NCBI GenBank assembly: GCA_946406115.1
Contig: OX291561.1
Location: 1,852,273-1,916,272, forward strand
Direction: 5' to 3'
Source: Apoda limacodes
Taxonomy: Eukaryota > Arthropoda > Insecta > Lepidoptera > Limacodidae
DNA length: 64,000 nucleotides
Shown: positions 32,641 through 45,587 of the stretch, piece by piece
How positions within the stretch are numbered: position 1 is the first letter of the stretch
Layout: the number at the start of each line of letters is the position of its first letter
The notes under the pieces: generated by a model
The model's input: only the letters and a program-made list of their open reading frames with translations
What the model was told of the DNA's origin: nothing
The model's database searches: none
Made by a program: the position numbers and the translations under genes

Positions 32641-33200
32641 TATAAAGCACTTGCTGTCCCGGCGATGTTGTTTCGCGATAGCTTACAGACACAAATTTCA
32701 ATAAAACCTCTTCCCCATCTCTATCGCACCTTTTCTCAAAAAACACAAACTGCTGCTCAACTACTTCTAAGAATAACTTTAATTTGTCGAAACGAATCCC
32801 ACTCCACTAAAATGAGAGACCTCCTCCCCGACGTGCGCACATCTCACCGAAGTTTTTGTCGCTATCGGGCAAATGCATAGAAGAACACGTTCCCCGCCCC
32901 ATCCCATACACTTTTATTCACTCTCTTTTTGATAACTTGGTTACAGCGCTATCTATCGGACCCAAATTTACGAATTATTTTTTAAGTACTTACCCAACTT
33001 ATATATTTAATTTTGCTTCATAAATACAAATTTATTAAGCCGACCACAGCGCCACCTACCGGGTCAAAAATTGTATCTAATAAATTATCCAGGGACCCAC
33101 TCTAACGTACAACAAAAGTTTCATCAAAATCAGTGCAGCCGTTAAGAAGGAGTTCGGTGACGTACACACGTACAGAAATATGATATCTACAAAGATAATG
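32641..33200. repeat. Probable dispersed-repeat material
   Basis: Includes 'ctatctatcggacccaaatt', 'accacagcgccacctaccgg' and 'catcaaaatcagtgcagccg', then 'acgtacacacgtacagaaat'. These phrases are typical of lepidopteran LINE or Helitron 3' regions. No second copy was found in the window, so class and boundaries are uncertain. Confidence 0.4.
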
Positions 33201-36200
33201 TAAGTTACAAATCCTACACCCATTACTTACGTAACAGACTTCAGTTAAAAAATGTAGGATTCTTTTCTAATAAATAGGATAGAGCAAATAACAAAAAATA
33301 GGTAAAAACTAAACGAATAAAATGTTTTATCACGCGATCACACAATTACAAAGTTAGAAATTCTGTACAATACAAATTACAGAATACCTACAGTGTAATA
33401 ACGTTGGCACATGTCCAGAACTTAGCACCTGCGTGAGTTCGAAAATTACGTGAATTGTATATCTACGTAGATGAAAAAAAAATTAATTACGTTTCTTTCT
33501 TTAAATTTTATATAAACCTTAGAGAAAAGGAAAAACCGTAATAGTTAAAGCGGAAATTAAACATTCCAAAACCGTGAAGTTTTGACAAAAAAATATAAAA
33601 GTAAAAAATGATTCTAAAGCAAACATAAATTTAAACCGCTATTGATATGCACTTTTTAATAATGATTGATAGGCAATAAAAATATATTAATATGCTCAAA
33701 CCATTTTTTTATATACGACTAATACTGATTTTACGCAAGATTTACACGTTGACTGTCGCCGTCACACTAGGCAGTTATTATATCGCGCTGTCTCTTTGCT
33801 TACGTCTCTGCATAGGCGCATAGTTCATTTGACCATTAAAATATTATTTCCTACACAAACTTTGCCACACCCTTTCACGCTTGGTTGAAAATTAAAACGA
33901 TGTGTTTGCTTGCATATACATGCGGGGGGATCTCAAGAATTACTTGAGCGGTTTTAGAAATTCTTATATTGTCTGAAAATTATAGTATTCCACGAATATA
34001 TAAAGGTTATGTTTAATTATGAAAAAATATAGAGACGAAATCGCGTTTGAGTGCTAGCTTATGAATAAATCGGATACTTCCATCACGAAATACAACAATG
34101 TGCAAGTCCAGCAATAAGCCACCGCGCGGTGTCGAGGTTCGGGCGAGCGCAAACTGTAATCCCGAACACTACGTGTATTGTGGCCAAAGTTACGCTATAA
34201 CTTACTTAATCCTTTTCCAGTGTCAAGGTTGATAACAATTATAATTATCTATTAAGTACTGTTATGTCCTTTTTGTAATTTTCCGTACCTAAAGGTGGAC
34301 ACGGAGCATAAAGCTGTCTCTCTTCTCACTATCTGTATATCTGAGTATGTCACACTTATCTAGTTCGTAAACGGAATTAGTCACGAACTAAAATTACTGT
34401 TAATCCAAAAAATATTGAAATTAAGTGAATATTAATCAGGATGTTTCCCGTGGGAACTAGTTTTTTGGGATTTGGGATATCATTGTCTACATCTCGTTGA
34501 GAGGAAAACAGAAAAAATATTTAAAAATAAAGAAAAGGAGTGACGTCAAATTTGTTAATTTTAGACCATTTTCGTAAAAACAAACTAAAACTTTTACACC
34601 AGTCATTTATAAGTCAAACAAGTCAATAATCTTTTGTTTGAGTTGGAAGACGTCGTGTCCGTGTACCATGTAATTTGTTTTTCCTAAATATCTCTAATTT
34701 ACTGTATAAAAGAACACATTTGTTTCATAAACCAATAGTTATTTAATTTTTAAAAATAACTTCTATTTATTCAAAATTAAACATTTTCTTTTTAAAATTA
34801 CTATAAGTATTTTTTTTAAGTGATGAAAAGTTCCGTCACGCGATTTAGCCGTATGCAAGTTGGTTAAATGGTATTCCTTTATTTTAGCGAGCTTGATGCA
34901 AAAAGTTGCGTTCGGAATCATAGCGACAGTAAATAAGCAATAAGTCGTAAAAAATTTGAATACTAAAAGTATATAAATAAAGTAAAGTCCACTTTTTTTT
35001 TTAATTAATTAAAAACATGAAAAAACAGACAAAAACCTGTCGCTCTACACGTAGGCAATGCAAAGTTCAACCTTATGAGAGCAGGCTTAGCTTGTTTTAT
35101 ACTCAACTGGCATCTATCGTCCCCTTCTTCGATTATCATTTCCATTAGGCGAATCCAGATGCGTTATGAGCCCCTAATTTTTGATTTTATTGTGTGCTCT
35201 ATTTCTAATTAATAAAAAAAACTAATTATAGTTGCGTTAAGTTAACTGCGAAAAATTGATGTTTAAAACATTGACTTTGTTTTGTTCTCACTCTTCTGAT
35301 ATTCCTATGCTTAAAAAGTTAAAGTACTATTCTTTGTATGTTATGACTACAAAATTGATAGTTTAAGATATCAACGATTTAAACAATGGGCCTTATTAGT
35401 TGTAGTGATTATATTTCTAATATACTGTTAAAATTTTACAAAATAAACTTTTAAATTTAAAGCTGAGAAAATATAAAGTATTTTTATAACAGTATTTTCG
35501 CGAGCCATTACCGAAGTGCTACTAAAGTGTCGATAATGTTCAATATTTCTCTCGAAGTAATATCATGAACGTTATCTCCGACCTTAAACATCTTACCTGC
35601 CACGAACTTGATAAATCTGATGGTTACTTTTAACTTACTTCTTGTTTTATTTCATGGTTAATTCGATTACTGCAGTTTGTTTATTAAACAATAGTAAAAT
35701 ACAATGTAAAAAAACGTAGTTGTCCATTTTTCCATATTATGAGATTTTAGTGCCATTTTGTACTGACTTCAATGCCATTCATACAGCAAATTATCATAAG
35801 AAACCAATGCAGTTGTTAGCTTCTACGATATAAAGATATGATAATGTAGGTAGGTCTTTTGAGGATTAGATTAAATAAACAAAAGTCTAAAGTAAGTTTA
35901 AAAAGAATAAAACAAAATACTACCGTATTGGAAACAAGGTGGCGTTCTAGAAAGAAGAAAGGGTGAAAGAAACTCTCTAGCAATCGCTCTTTTGAATAGT
36001 TTATTAAAATAACAAAATTATCACAATTTCTACGAGGTATGAAGTATCTGCATACTAAATTTAAGTTTCAAGTGAAAACAAAAAAAAACTATGAATTTTT
36101 AATTAAACTATCACTAAAAAGTAAAAAATAAAAAAAGTAAAAAAAATTTTTTTTAAAAACTTGCTTTTCATAAATTTTCACTTAATTTTTCCCGTTCTAC

Positions 36201-37261
36201 CCTAATGTCCACCTCCAAGTGCACTTCCTGCGATTTTGCCAAGAGGTGATTACATCAAAATGAACATCAAATTCGTGATCAGCGACCCTCGTAACTACCG
36301 AATACCTATTTTGAAGATTTTTCACCTCCACCTCTGGTACCCCTGGTACAACTCTGGGACGAGGTTGTTGGTCAAACTAACTGTGGAATATAGTATTGTC
36401 ATCCGAACTTAGTAAGTATCCAAAATTTCATCGAAGAGTGGTAACAGGAAGTATGTTTAATTAAGCTTGCAAGATTCCACCACAGTGGAACCAGCAGGTT
36501 TTAATTCTAATTCACAACTGAGCCAGCTCTATTGAGCCAAACAACCAATACAACCAAAACAAACTAATAAACAAGAAGTCGGTAGGGTGGGGTGGTGCAC
36601 GTGGCACAACGGAATCACGCCATTTATGTTTACATTATAACAGAACTGTTTTCAATCTTAAAATACAAATTTAGACTATAGATATCATTGCCTATCTAAT
36701 ATACAGTGTAAAACTTGATACAATGTGATTTTACTTATTACTCATAGGAAGAAAAAAAATCATGGTTGTCACGCTGGAACTCGGAAAGAAACATGAGAGT
36801 CCGCAGCGAGTTACTGAGATTCATATACCTTTATCTAGTGATATTTCCATTTTCAACTATGCGAAACAGAGACAATACTATTATAGTTTTATTTATCGGT
36901 TGGGTCTCGTTCGTAACCTACAAATTCAGATTTATAAATAAAGCATATCTGGAATCACATAGTTTTAAAATTAACAAGATATATTTTTTAAACAAGATGT
37001 GTTTTTCAGACTAAGTACCAGGTTTTTTTACATGTGGTCTTCAAATGATATCGGGTTTTTAGACTTTAAAAATATTAAATAATTATTGGCAGTTTTGTAT
37101 TGACTTTTGAAAGATACAGGAATTTAATTTTATTTACAAGAAAATGTGATTTTTGGACTGATATATATTATAATTTATAAATATAAATACTACAAAATAT
37201 TATATTACTTATAAATAAAACACAACTTACGACTAATATAAATAACTTAAAAATAATTTTA
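33201..37261. other. About 4 kb of AT-rich DNA with no recognised feature
   Basis: No family could be assigned to any ORF here. The longest, 36766-37014 plus, is hydrophobic and AT-rich. GC-richer patches lie near 34110-34180 ('gccaccgcgcggtgtcgagg') and 36180-36380. A cis-regulatory or intronic role cannot be excluded from sequence alone. Confidence 0.4.
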
Positions 37262-39435
37262 AAAACTAGGCCCTTTAGAAAGCAGCGTTCACGCAAGCAG
37301 CGTTCCCTCGCTGAATGGCAATGGCGAGCCTTTGAGCAAGAAAGCTGCCCGCCCGAGGGTCCCCTGTTGCCTCCCTAAGGCGCTTGCTGAGCGCCCTATG
37401 AAGCCCACAAGCGCCCTGCCCCCAAGGACCAAGTGTCTCGACGCCAAAAGCGACAAATTCGTACTGGACGCCAAGACAACTATATTTAGATATTTTATTA
37501 CGCTCCCGGGTGACCGCCGCCGCACAGGCTTGCCTGCAGGTGGATGGCAGGTAGGACGCCGCTAAAGTATCCGCGCATGTGGCGTCCCATACCAGCGCCT
37601 GCTCGCTAAGGCTAATGTTAATTATATGGTCAATTTGGGATTTTAACAAAAGGCCGATAGGATGTACTAAATTAGGGAATTTCCAAATGGGACTGCAGCG
37701 CAGCAAGTAAGTAAATTTCGGAACGAGCAGGCAGAATTTTAGGATAAAAAAAGCAGAGTGGCTACTAATTTTAATTAGGCAGTCGGAATAGTCATTAAAT
37801 TTTGAAACCGAATCATTCAGAAGGGGAGGGATGGCCTCATCGAAGATCGGTGCCCCAAGGAGGTGCAAACTTTTATTGGTTTGAATTTTGATGTCGGGAG
37901 CAACAATATTAAATTTTGGATGAATTGGTCGGCCAGGAGAGTGTTAACTTTTTCCGAAACATATAATTCACATTTGTTAAAATTTAGTTCCAGAAAAATG
38001 GCACTAAATCTGTCTTTTATAATGGTTATTAAGTCAGATAGAACAGTCTGTGAGTCGCCACCTAGAGTGCCATCGTCGAGGTACCAAATATTAAATTTAG
38101 AATTTAAAGAATGTATTATGGAATTGATAGCTAGACTAAATATTGCTGGACCGAGGGGATCACCCAGCTGACAACCCATAGCCGAAAGGATTATGTTTGA
38201 TTTATGGACTAATTTTAAAGGGCAGTGGTAGCACTAAAGAAGGAAGTTATAAATTTCGGGATCGTGTATTTTAATTTCGTTTAGCAACACTACGCTATTC
38301 TGGACAGAATTAAATGCGTTTTTTACGTCTAATTTTAGGAGTACCATGCACAGGTCGTCTTGTACACAGGTGCGCACAGCAAGAACCGCCGCCTCGCAAC
38401 CTCCGCGGGTGCCGAAGTCAACCTGTACGGGTTCAAAAAGTTTCTGGAGTTTGGTGCGTGTGAGACGAACATATATTTTGGCTGCTAGACGCCGTAGAGT
38501 CGAGCCTACTGCAATAGGACGTACGCCGCTATCTTTTTTGTTAGAGCTATAAGGTTGGCCCCATAGATAATTGGCGTCATATCTTGGCAAATATCTCACA
38601 TAAACATGAGATTGACTAGCTTAGTGAGACTGCTTGTCAAATTCTCGCCAGCTACCCCTGAGCCATAGCTGGTCAGGTCCATGAGGTGCTGGGGAGAGAT
38701 GCCATCCAGACCCGACGCCGATCCCTTAGTAAAGGATGCAAGGGCTGCTGTAATGTCTTTTTGAGTCGCGCGGAAGCATTCCGTCGTGTTGGTAGGGGGG
38801 TCGGTCGGATCGGTGGAAGGGCCTGGAGGGTGTTTGGATTGTAGGGCAGCCGCGGTGTTCGGTGTGTCAGGAGCCATGGTGTCATTTGAAAACAGAAGTC
38901 TAGAAGCCCCTTTCAGGTCACCGTCATGAATATTCTCCTCGACCTTCCCAAACAAATCATACTTTTTCTTGCGGTACCTAGAGGGAGGGTCAGAGGTCAG
39001 AAAGGTTGGATTTTGAATATTGTTTTTGACCCTTTGTGTTAGCGAGGTGTTACTATTGTTGTTGTTATCGGAAACATGGTCAATTTTGTAAGAAAATGTA
39101 AGAAGGTCATGCCAAGAAGTTAGGTCATTGTCGTGTACGCATCTGGCAATGGTGCAAGGAAGCGCTTCGGCCACTGATGACCTAGCACCACGTGGTACAC
39201 GCTTTTAGACTGGGGTTGATTGCTTGAGCTGACCGAGGAGAGTTTGGAGCGGGATGGATGCGGGTGTTTGCGAAGGAAGTGTCGGTGTGGGTGTAGAATG
39301 TGAATGTTTGTGTGATGTGGTTTGATGTTGCGAACTAAAGCTAAGAATACGGATCTGGTGTACGCGACTCTGGTGAATGTGTAGACCCTTGATAGATTCG
39401 AAACTTTTTTTTACATATATCACAGGTCTGCATTT
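37262..39435 (-). pseudogene. Nearly full-length RT element: C2H2 finger, reverse transcriptase, nuclease-like C-terminus
   Basis: One ORF of about 720 codons reads on the minus strand from 39435. Its order is a C2H2 finger (C-x2-C near 39425, then 'FESIKGLHIHQSRVH'), a 'RVPRGARSS' block, and a linker with 'GSASGLDGISPQHL'. RT motifs follow: 'GVRPIAVGSTLRRLAAK', motif A 'LKLDVKNAFNSV', motif B 'GCQLGDPLGPAIFSLAI', catalytic 'WYLDDGTLGG' (motif C) and 'LLGAPI'. The C-terminus has 'VWDATCADTLA' and 'VAFGVETLGPWG', then 'FLAQRLAIAIQRGNAA'. The D...E-x-T pattern suggests a PD-(D/E)XK-type (restriction-like) endonuclease; that part is inference. Breaks: a frameshift in an A-run at the finger, TAA at about 39205, a frameshift at 38597, TAG at about 38235 and a frameshift at 37866. 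The catalytic YLDD is intact. It is a zinc-finger plus C-terminal-nuclease non-LTR-type element, not the apurinic-endonuclease type. Confidence 0.85.
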
Positions 39436-40555
39436 AGGGCATCATCGGCAACAGGGACGATAAAAATGCACAGAAATCTTAAAAAAATAAATAAACCCAA
39501 CTTATCTAAAACTCAAACACAAAAAGTCAAAATAACAGTTATTTGAAAACTGATTGATGTCATAAATTGAGGGCGTTGATGGCTGGTTGTGCGGCTGTAG
39601 TATTTTTGCGTCGCCTTGTTACTCTTGCATCAGAACCAATAGGACACAAAGGTGCGCCAAAAGGTCAAGTTAAAATGAAAATCGCGGGCTTCCAATATTC
39701 GTAGGGCAGCACAGCAATATAAATAAGCAGGCAATAACGTAATAAAAATCGATGTTGACGATTTTATTTCAAAGATCTTCGACTCTTCGGCTCCATCTTA
39801 GTAACTTATAAGACGAAGGTATTCTTGATTATAATAAAAGAAGTATATATTAGAAGGTCTGTGTAGTTTCTGCGAGCGTATCTGTGTTGTCTCGGTAAAT
39901 TAGTAACCAATTTTACTCTAAGGAAATGGGTAGGTAAATAAGTCGTAACCATGCCTCGATATAACTTATAGGTATAATGTTAATAACAAAATATTATGTA
40001 AAATAGTGTTCTTTTCCTTAGTTTTCTTATAATTCCAATCAGTAATATTTTTCAAATGGTGGGTGACAAATGTCAGAAACAGCAACTCATAATTTAAAAT
40101 ACAATCTCTGTGAATCCGGAGTTCAAAATTTGTTCATATTAAGGTCGGTTACAAATGCACTATTATATAAATTTTCTTAAAGTTTTCACCAAAAAAAAGG
40201 CTTGTAAATAATACTTTAAGAGCTTCCAACAAAAAAAACGTCAAAACCTCAAAACGTCTAATATTTTTTTTGTAAATTTTTTTAACTTTTAATTCTTCCG
40301 GACCTGTTTTTTAAAGCTAAATCTGAATTAAAATGAATAGGTAGGTAAATCAGTAACTTGAAATGTTCTTTTGAATACAAATATTTTATCTTTGAGTTTA
40401 AATTCTAAACTGACATGCCCCCTTAAACACAGAAAATATTTCCGGCGCGTAACGGTAACCTCAAAAGTACGGCGCGTGGAGTCCGTCGCGTGAGCACGTC
40501 CAGGGAAATCGTCGCCACAGCCTATTTCAGCAACTTCCGAAGTCCGCGTGGACTT
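39436..40555. other. No gene seen
   Basis: AT-rich sequence. A GC-richer patch with CpGs at 40440-40550 ('acggcgcgtggagtccgtcg') has no recognised content. Confidence 0.4.
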
Positions 40556-40640
40556 TAGAAAAAGGAAAATTGTTTATGGTATTGTCTTGCCAGCCTTCAT
40601 ACGTCCCTACTGTTGGGGCACGGCCTACACTCATAAACCA
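40556..40640 (-). repeat. Fragment of the 'cagtggggacgtat' dispersed tail
   Basis: 'catacgtccctactgttggg' then 'gcacggcct' is the reverse complement of the tail seen at 47590-47665. Confidence 0.55.
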
Positions 40641-41792
40641 ACTTTTATGCATTTAGTTTCAAAAAGACTGATTTCCATACATATTTCAAACTCCAATTTG
40701 TCTCTTATTGTGCAAAATACTCTCTTAGTGATCACCTACGTTACAACAGGAACCTCTATGCGAAATTTCAGGTCTGGGTCTAGCATTAGCGTTTGCTGGT
40801 AGTTTGAGCTGTGCATTCATGTATCAGTCAGTCAGATAACTTGTAAAGTTATCAAAATGCTTACCTAGTTTTACAAAATTACATTTTGTGGTACCATTTA
40901 AGCTAAATTATCTTATTTAAAATATAATTATGGGATAGCTAACAACTCAGGTGTTATGTGGGTAATTAAGTTAATTTACGGTGAAATATATAATTCATAG
41001 CGGAGAAACTTAACCATTTATGGGTTAGTTAGTTTTGTTTTATGTTGAATTTACGAAGTTTAATTTGAATTTCCACTAGAGCATGAAAATATGAGCTTTC
41101 GTGGAGTTTGAGGGCGCACGGGGCCGTTGGAGCTTTGGGAGTGTACTCGTTAGTTGGCATTAAAAAAACTAATTTCTCTTTCTGCAAATTTATTTAATCT
41201 TTGTATTTTTTTTGTTTTTCTCAATAAGAATATAATGACGTTAGGAAATAAGTTTGATTTTACTTAGTTTATTAAAATTTTGTATGCAATATAAAGAACA
41301 TTTTCTATCTACGTCAAACCTTTAAAATCTATTCTTACCAAACATAAAAGCTTATATCTGATATTATCTCTTTATTGAAACTTATACTTGCGTATTATAT
41401 ATTTTTTATCACACTTACTCGTAAAAAGTGTCATTGCGTGTAGGCCAAGCTGATGCTAAGACCTTAATTACTCCCACGGGCCTTTTTTTATTTAAATTTT
41501 ACTTTCCTCAAAGAAAAGTGCGCGTTCACAGAACTTACGGGCGATAATGCAGGCCTATTCTATCAAGTATGTACAAAAGCTGTCTGTTCAATTTATGAAG
41601 TACGCGCACGCTACATACGAGTAATTACAAGATTTAACTTCAGCCAAAATTTTTTAGTTCATAAATTCTTTAGATATCTAGATTGCATTGTTTTCTATGC
41701 CCGCCATTGATATGGTATTTTGGTGAGTTTATTTATTTATTCACCTTATCTTTTTATTTTTTACTTGCAAATGTGATAAAAAACATTTTGTG
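40641..41792. other. No feature seen
   Basis: AT-rich sequence, nothing recognised. Confidence 0.4.
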
Positions 41793-41903
41793 TTACACCG
41801 GCGTACGGAAATTACAAACTCGAGTTATTATAACCTTCGGCCTTAGACTTCTACATAGCCTCTTGATAGTATTTTCTCCTTACCACCCTTAATACACAAT
41901 GTA
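41793..41903 (+). repeat. Dispersed repeat, copy 1 (pair with 63807-63915)
   Basis: Shared order: 'gcgtacggaaatta', 'ccttcggccttagacttcta' (second copy: 'gctttcggcttttggcgtta'), 'atagcctct', 'ttctccttacc' and 'cccttaatacacaa'. Confidence 0.75.
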
Positions 41904-41958
41904 GGACTTTAGTAAGTTAATCAAATCCAAATAAATATTTAAAAAAATACATAGATAA

Positions 41959-42409
41959 TCCATACTAATATTGTAAATGCGAAAGTAACTCTGTCTGTTA
42001 CCTCTTGACGCTTAAACCGCTGAACCAATTTAAATGAAATTTGATATAAAGATAGTTTGAGTCCCGAGGAAGGACAAATTTAAAAAAAAATCCGCGGAAA
42101 TAACCATAACCGAGGTTAAACAAACTATAGGTAGCTTGCTTATAGTAAACTTCATTAGTAGGTATAATTAAGGAGTTGACGTAAGAATCCCACGCGGGTA
42201 CAGCCGCTGGCCAAATTCATTAATTACCAGCTATCCCATTAATACTAAAAATGCCAAAGTTTGGATGTTTGGTTTTTTGTTACTCAATCACGCTTTAACT
42301 AATGCATGGATCGAGATGAAACTTGAAATACATATAGGTTAGGTTCTGAAATAGGACATAGGGCTTTTTTAATCCCCAAAAAATCAAAAGTTCCCACGGA
42401 AATAACTAG
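41959..42409 (+). mobile_element. Helitron-like repeat(s)
   Basis: Starts 'tccatactaatattgtaaat' at 41959, then 'ttgatataaagatagtttga' and 'gtcccgaggaaggac', as in the element at 13373. A second related unit appears to start near 42235 ('aatactaaaaatgccaaagt'), and CTAG occurs at 42406. The first unit parallels 54120-54408 block by block. Boundaries between the two units are uncertain. Confidence 0.55.
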
Positions 42410-44261
42410 CACAGAGATAGTTGAAGATATGGAGAAGGAAAAAGGCTACATTTTATCTCGGAAAATTCAAAAGTTTCCGCAGAAGTAACTATAACTGAAT
42501 AATCCATAGAAGAAGAAGAAGAAAAACTTTTATTTAGCAAATAAGCAACACATTATAGATACAACAAAACATTCAAAAATACAAAAAAAAGGGTTTAGTA
42601 ATCACAAGTTTTTGTGTTGCATAATGCCAAATAGGGTATCCACTCAGCATAAGCTGCGGCCAAAGCAATAACACTGATTTTCAGTGCAACCCTTTATTCG
42701 CCGTCAGATCTCCAAAAAAACATACATGCTTGCTGAATTGGCTAAATAAACATATCCTATACCACAGAGTATTATACAGAAGAAAAAAAAAAATCTATTT
42801 CTTTGTTTAAATACTATCTCTAAAGTATTCTTTACTACCATAACAAAAAAAGGAACGGATAAATCAGAATGAGATACCTATATTAAGTGAGTTGCGTTCT
42901 CTATACAAACTAAGGCCACCGACTTAATTTCGGTGTATGCTAGTAATATCTACCAATTTCTATACACGATCCTTGACTTCTACTTACAAATACAATATCT
43001 ACATTACTTTAGAATACGATGAATATTTAAATATATAAAGATACATATAGTATAGACATAAATTCAAAATATTAACAACTATGATAATTTAAAAATAGAT
43101 AAGACTTAAGGTAATTACACAAGTTTGAAGACCCAGCTGTATGGCGTAGTCCTTGGTCTCTCAAAAAAAGGATAAACTAAACACACTAATCAAAGAGAAT
43201 ATAATCACGTCAAAGTACATTGTCACAAACACTACTTAGAAGAACAATCAATTTTATGTACATATGAAGTTAAATGAAAACTATGTTAAAATATTGTATA
43301 ATACTGCTATTTTTGGTAAATATTTACTTCTCTGCAACACGACATTTTTTTTTTAATCTGAAAAAAATCTTATTCGATAGAGTAGCACTCCCTGATATAG
43401 AAATGATATATGAAAGTCGGTGCCAAATAATAGTTTTCGATAAAAAAAATATTTACTACCAGATTTTTTTTTCCCGCCAAATGGTCGAAATAACATATAA
43501 AATTCACTTGCTCGGCATTATAGCAGTTCAGATTTCTTGTAGCTGTCCGAATCATCCTTTACACACTGATAAAATTAAAGAACAGGTTAAAAAAAACAAC
43601 TTGTACTTGAAAACTGGCGCGTAAAACGAAGCGGAGCACATTAAAATTAGTGTTTTTTATGACTTTATTTACGAACGGTTATCAACTTTGACAGGTTTTG
43701 GACGTATTTATTTCTTATGGTTTTATGTACATCTATAAAAAGGCTGAAGTTGTAAATCTAAATTTTAAATTAGTATTTTATATTAACTATTTATTACTTC
43801 AGGAAGCTAAAAATATTAATGCTCTCTACTTCTCATTTCACATCCCTAAAATTGTGCGATCGCGCATTGAAATAGGTAACCACAAAAATATTAGGAACTC
43901 AATCTAGCGTCAGTTTTTTGGAGTACTTTTTTCAAGGTTGGCAATATTTTCATTAAAAAAAATTGTTGTTTCCTGTTATTCATTTGTCTGAATTGGTCTA
44001 AATCTTTTGTTTACGTTCTGTAATGGTGTATTTGTATGGTGTAAAATATTACGTTAAATATTTTTTTTAAGGTAAAATTAGCGTTTTGCACCAATTTCTG
44101 AATAGCATCTGTGTATAAAGGGATTTTTCTCTGTCTATTACAATTTTTTTCATGTAAGATTGTTGTGTTGCAGAGAAGTAAAAAAATATCCTATTTTTAT
44201 AACAGTGTTCCCTATTAATAAGGTGGACATGTGGAGCTCAGGTAACAATATTACCCATTCT
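42410..44261. other. No gene seen; dispersed-repeat phrases near 42500-42700
   Basis: A short (GAA)n run at 42508-42525 precedes 'gggtatccactcagcataag', a phrase typical of lepidopteran retroelement ends. The ORF at 43274-43624 (116 codons, hydrophobic start) is AT-rich and resembles nothing that I know; its length is within chance expectation here. Confidence 0.4.
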
Positions 44262-45000
44262 TTAAGTTTGCACTTTTATTTGTTCGTCTAAAAGATATTT
44301 CCTTAAGCTTTTATTGAATGCTACTTTCGATTTTGCTGCTCGGCAGGGAGGTGGTAGATCGTTCCAACACCGACTAGCAGCAAACTTGAAACTAACACGA
44401 AAGGCTGCCGTTCTATGGCGAGGACAAAGAATTAAGTAAGATGAGGCCCGAGTCTTGTATCTATTTCTCTCACGTGCCCGTTCTCAGTTTCTGGTAAAGA
44501 TAAATTGGCTTTTGGCTTTTAGTAACCCCAAACAACGATACCAAAGGTGTAGTTTTCTTCTTGCCTCCATTTTAAGCATGTTAGCACTATTTAGATAAGC
44601 AGTGACGTGTGTTCTAGGAGGAATAGGAAAACAAAATCTGGCACATGCATTCTGGACCCTCTGTATCAGGCGATTTGACCTACTTAGTAAACATGGCCCA
44701 TACACAGTGTCAGCATAATTTATTTTTGCACTTGACTCACATAGTTGGATTCTCAAATCTATACTAAGGTATGGTCTCATTTTGTATAGTAAACTTAAAC
44801 GATAAAAGCAATTTTTAACACCTTCCAAGATGTGTGTCTCAAACCTTAGGTGGCTATCCATAATAAGGCCTAAGTTCCTGGCTTCAGACACACATTCAAT
44901 GGGATAGCTGCAGCTTATAACCAAATTGAGGGTGGGCGGAGCCAATGGGAAAAGCTAGTACATTATAATTCCTGGGTCCGTTATTAGCAAAAACATTAGG
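44262..45000 (-). pseudogene. LINE fragment, post-RT C-terminal region of ORF2
   Basis: The minus frame 44945-44484 encodes 'ARNLGLIMDSHLRFETHI' (an LGL-x-hD-x-L motif common after RT motif C), then 'RVQNACARFCFPIP' and 'YLNSANMLKMEARRKLHL', typical of insect non-LTR retrotransposons. After a frameshift near 44480 the protein continues to about 44262: 'CPRHRTAAFRVSFKFAA', 'RCWNDLPPP' and 'FNKSLRKYLL'. At the 5' side a frame change near 44945 continues upstream for a short way. The RT catalytic motifs are not present. It is a different family from the LINE at 45588. Confidence 0.78.
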
Positions 45001-45587
45001 TAGTAAAATTTTCTCGATAGAAAAATTCACAAACTGTTTCATTATAATAGTGCTTGATACAGAAACTAGGGCTCTTATAAGACAATTTTCAATACAAATA
45101 ATAATATTCATGTAATTAGTATATAACGCTTTTCACCCATACTACGTTCATATTCCACGTTGTAAGTAGAATTTTCCTAGCTTTCAGCCCCCTCCTAACA
45201 CCGTTATTAATACTACGTGTATTTGAAACATGTTGATTAGTCTGGCGTAAAATATATATTCGCTGGATTCCTTATTACTCAGTTTGTAATTAGGCAACTT
45301 AGGTATTCGATTTTATAGTGGAAGAAATATCATAATATTGGCTATAAACTGAAAATGTTTATAGGCTAGGTTGGGTAATTTTGATTAATGTTGGATAAGC
45401 GAAGTTTAATTAGTTTTTGCACTTAAGCGTCCCACAAGCCTGGAGCATCAAAGCGAATGCGAATTTACACGTTAATCTAAATAAAGGTTGATGAAAATAA
45501 ATTTTTGAGTAATAACAATTTATTTTTTAAGCAGTGTGCCACTAGCACTAGTTATGTCATGTACTTATGCGCCTCTTTGCGCTTTCC
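45001..45587. other. No feature seen
   Basis: AT-rich sequence, nothing recognised. Confidence 0.4.

Noticed and set aside
36766..37014. 82-codon membrane-like ORF
   Set aside because: Phe/Ile/Tyr-rich as expected from AT-rich DNA; no motif, no context.
37332..38552. Plus-strand ORFs opposite the RT element (37332-37565, 37863-38171, 38346-38552)
   Set aside because: Shadows of the minus-strand coding sequence; RT motifs lie only on the minus strand.
43274..43624. 116-codon ORF with a hydrophobic, signal-peptide-like start
   Set aside because: AT-rich codons throughout, no recognisable domain, and a length expected by chance; hydrophobic starts are common in T-rich sequence.
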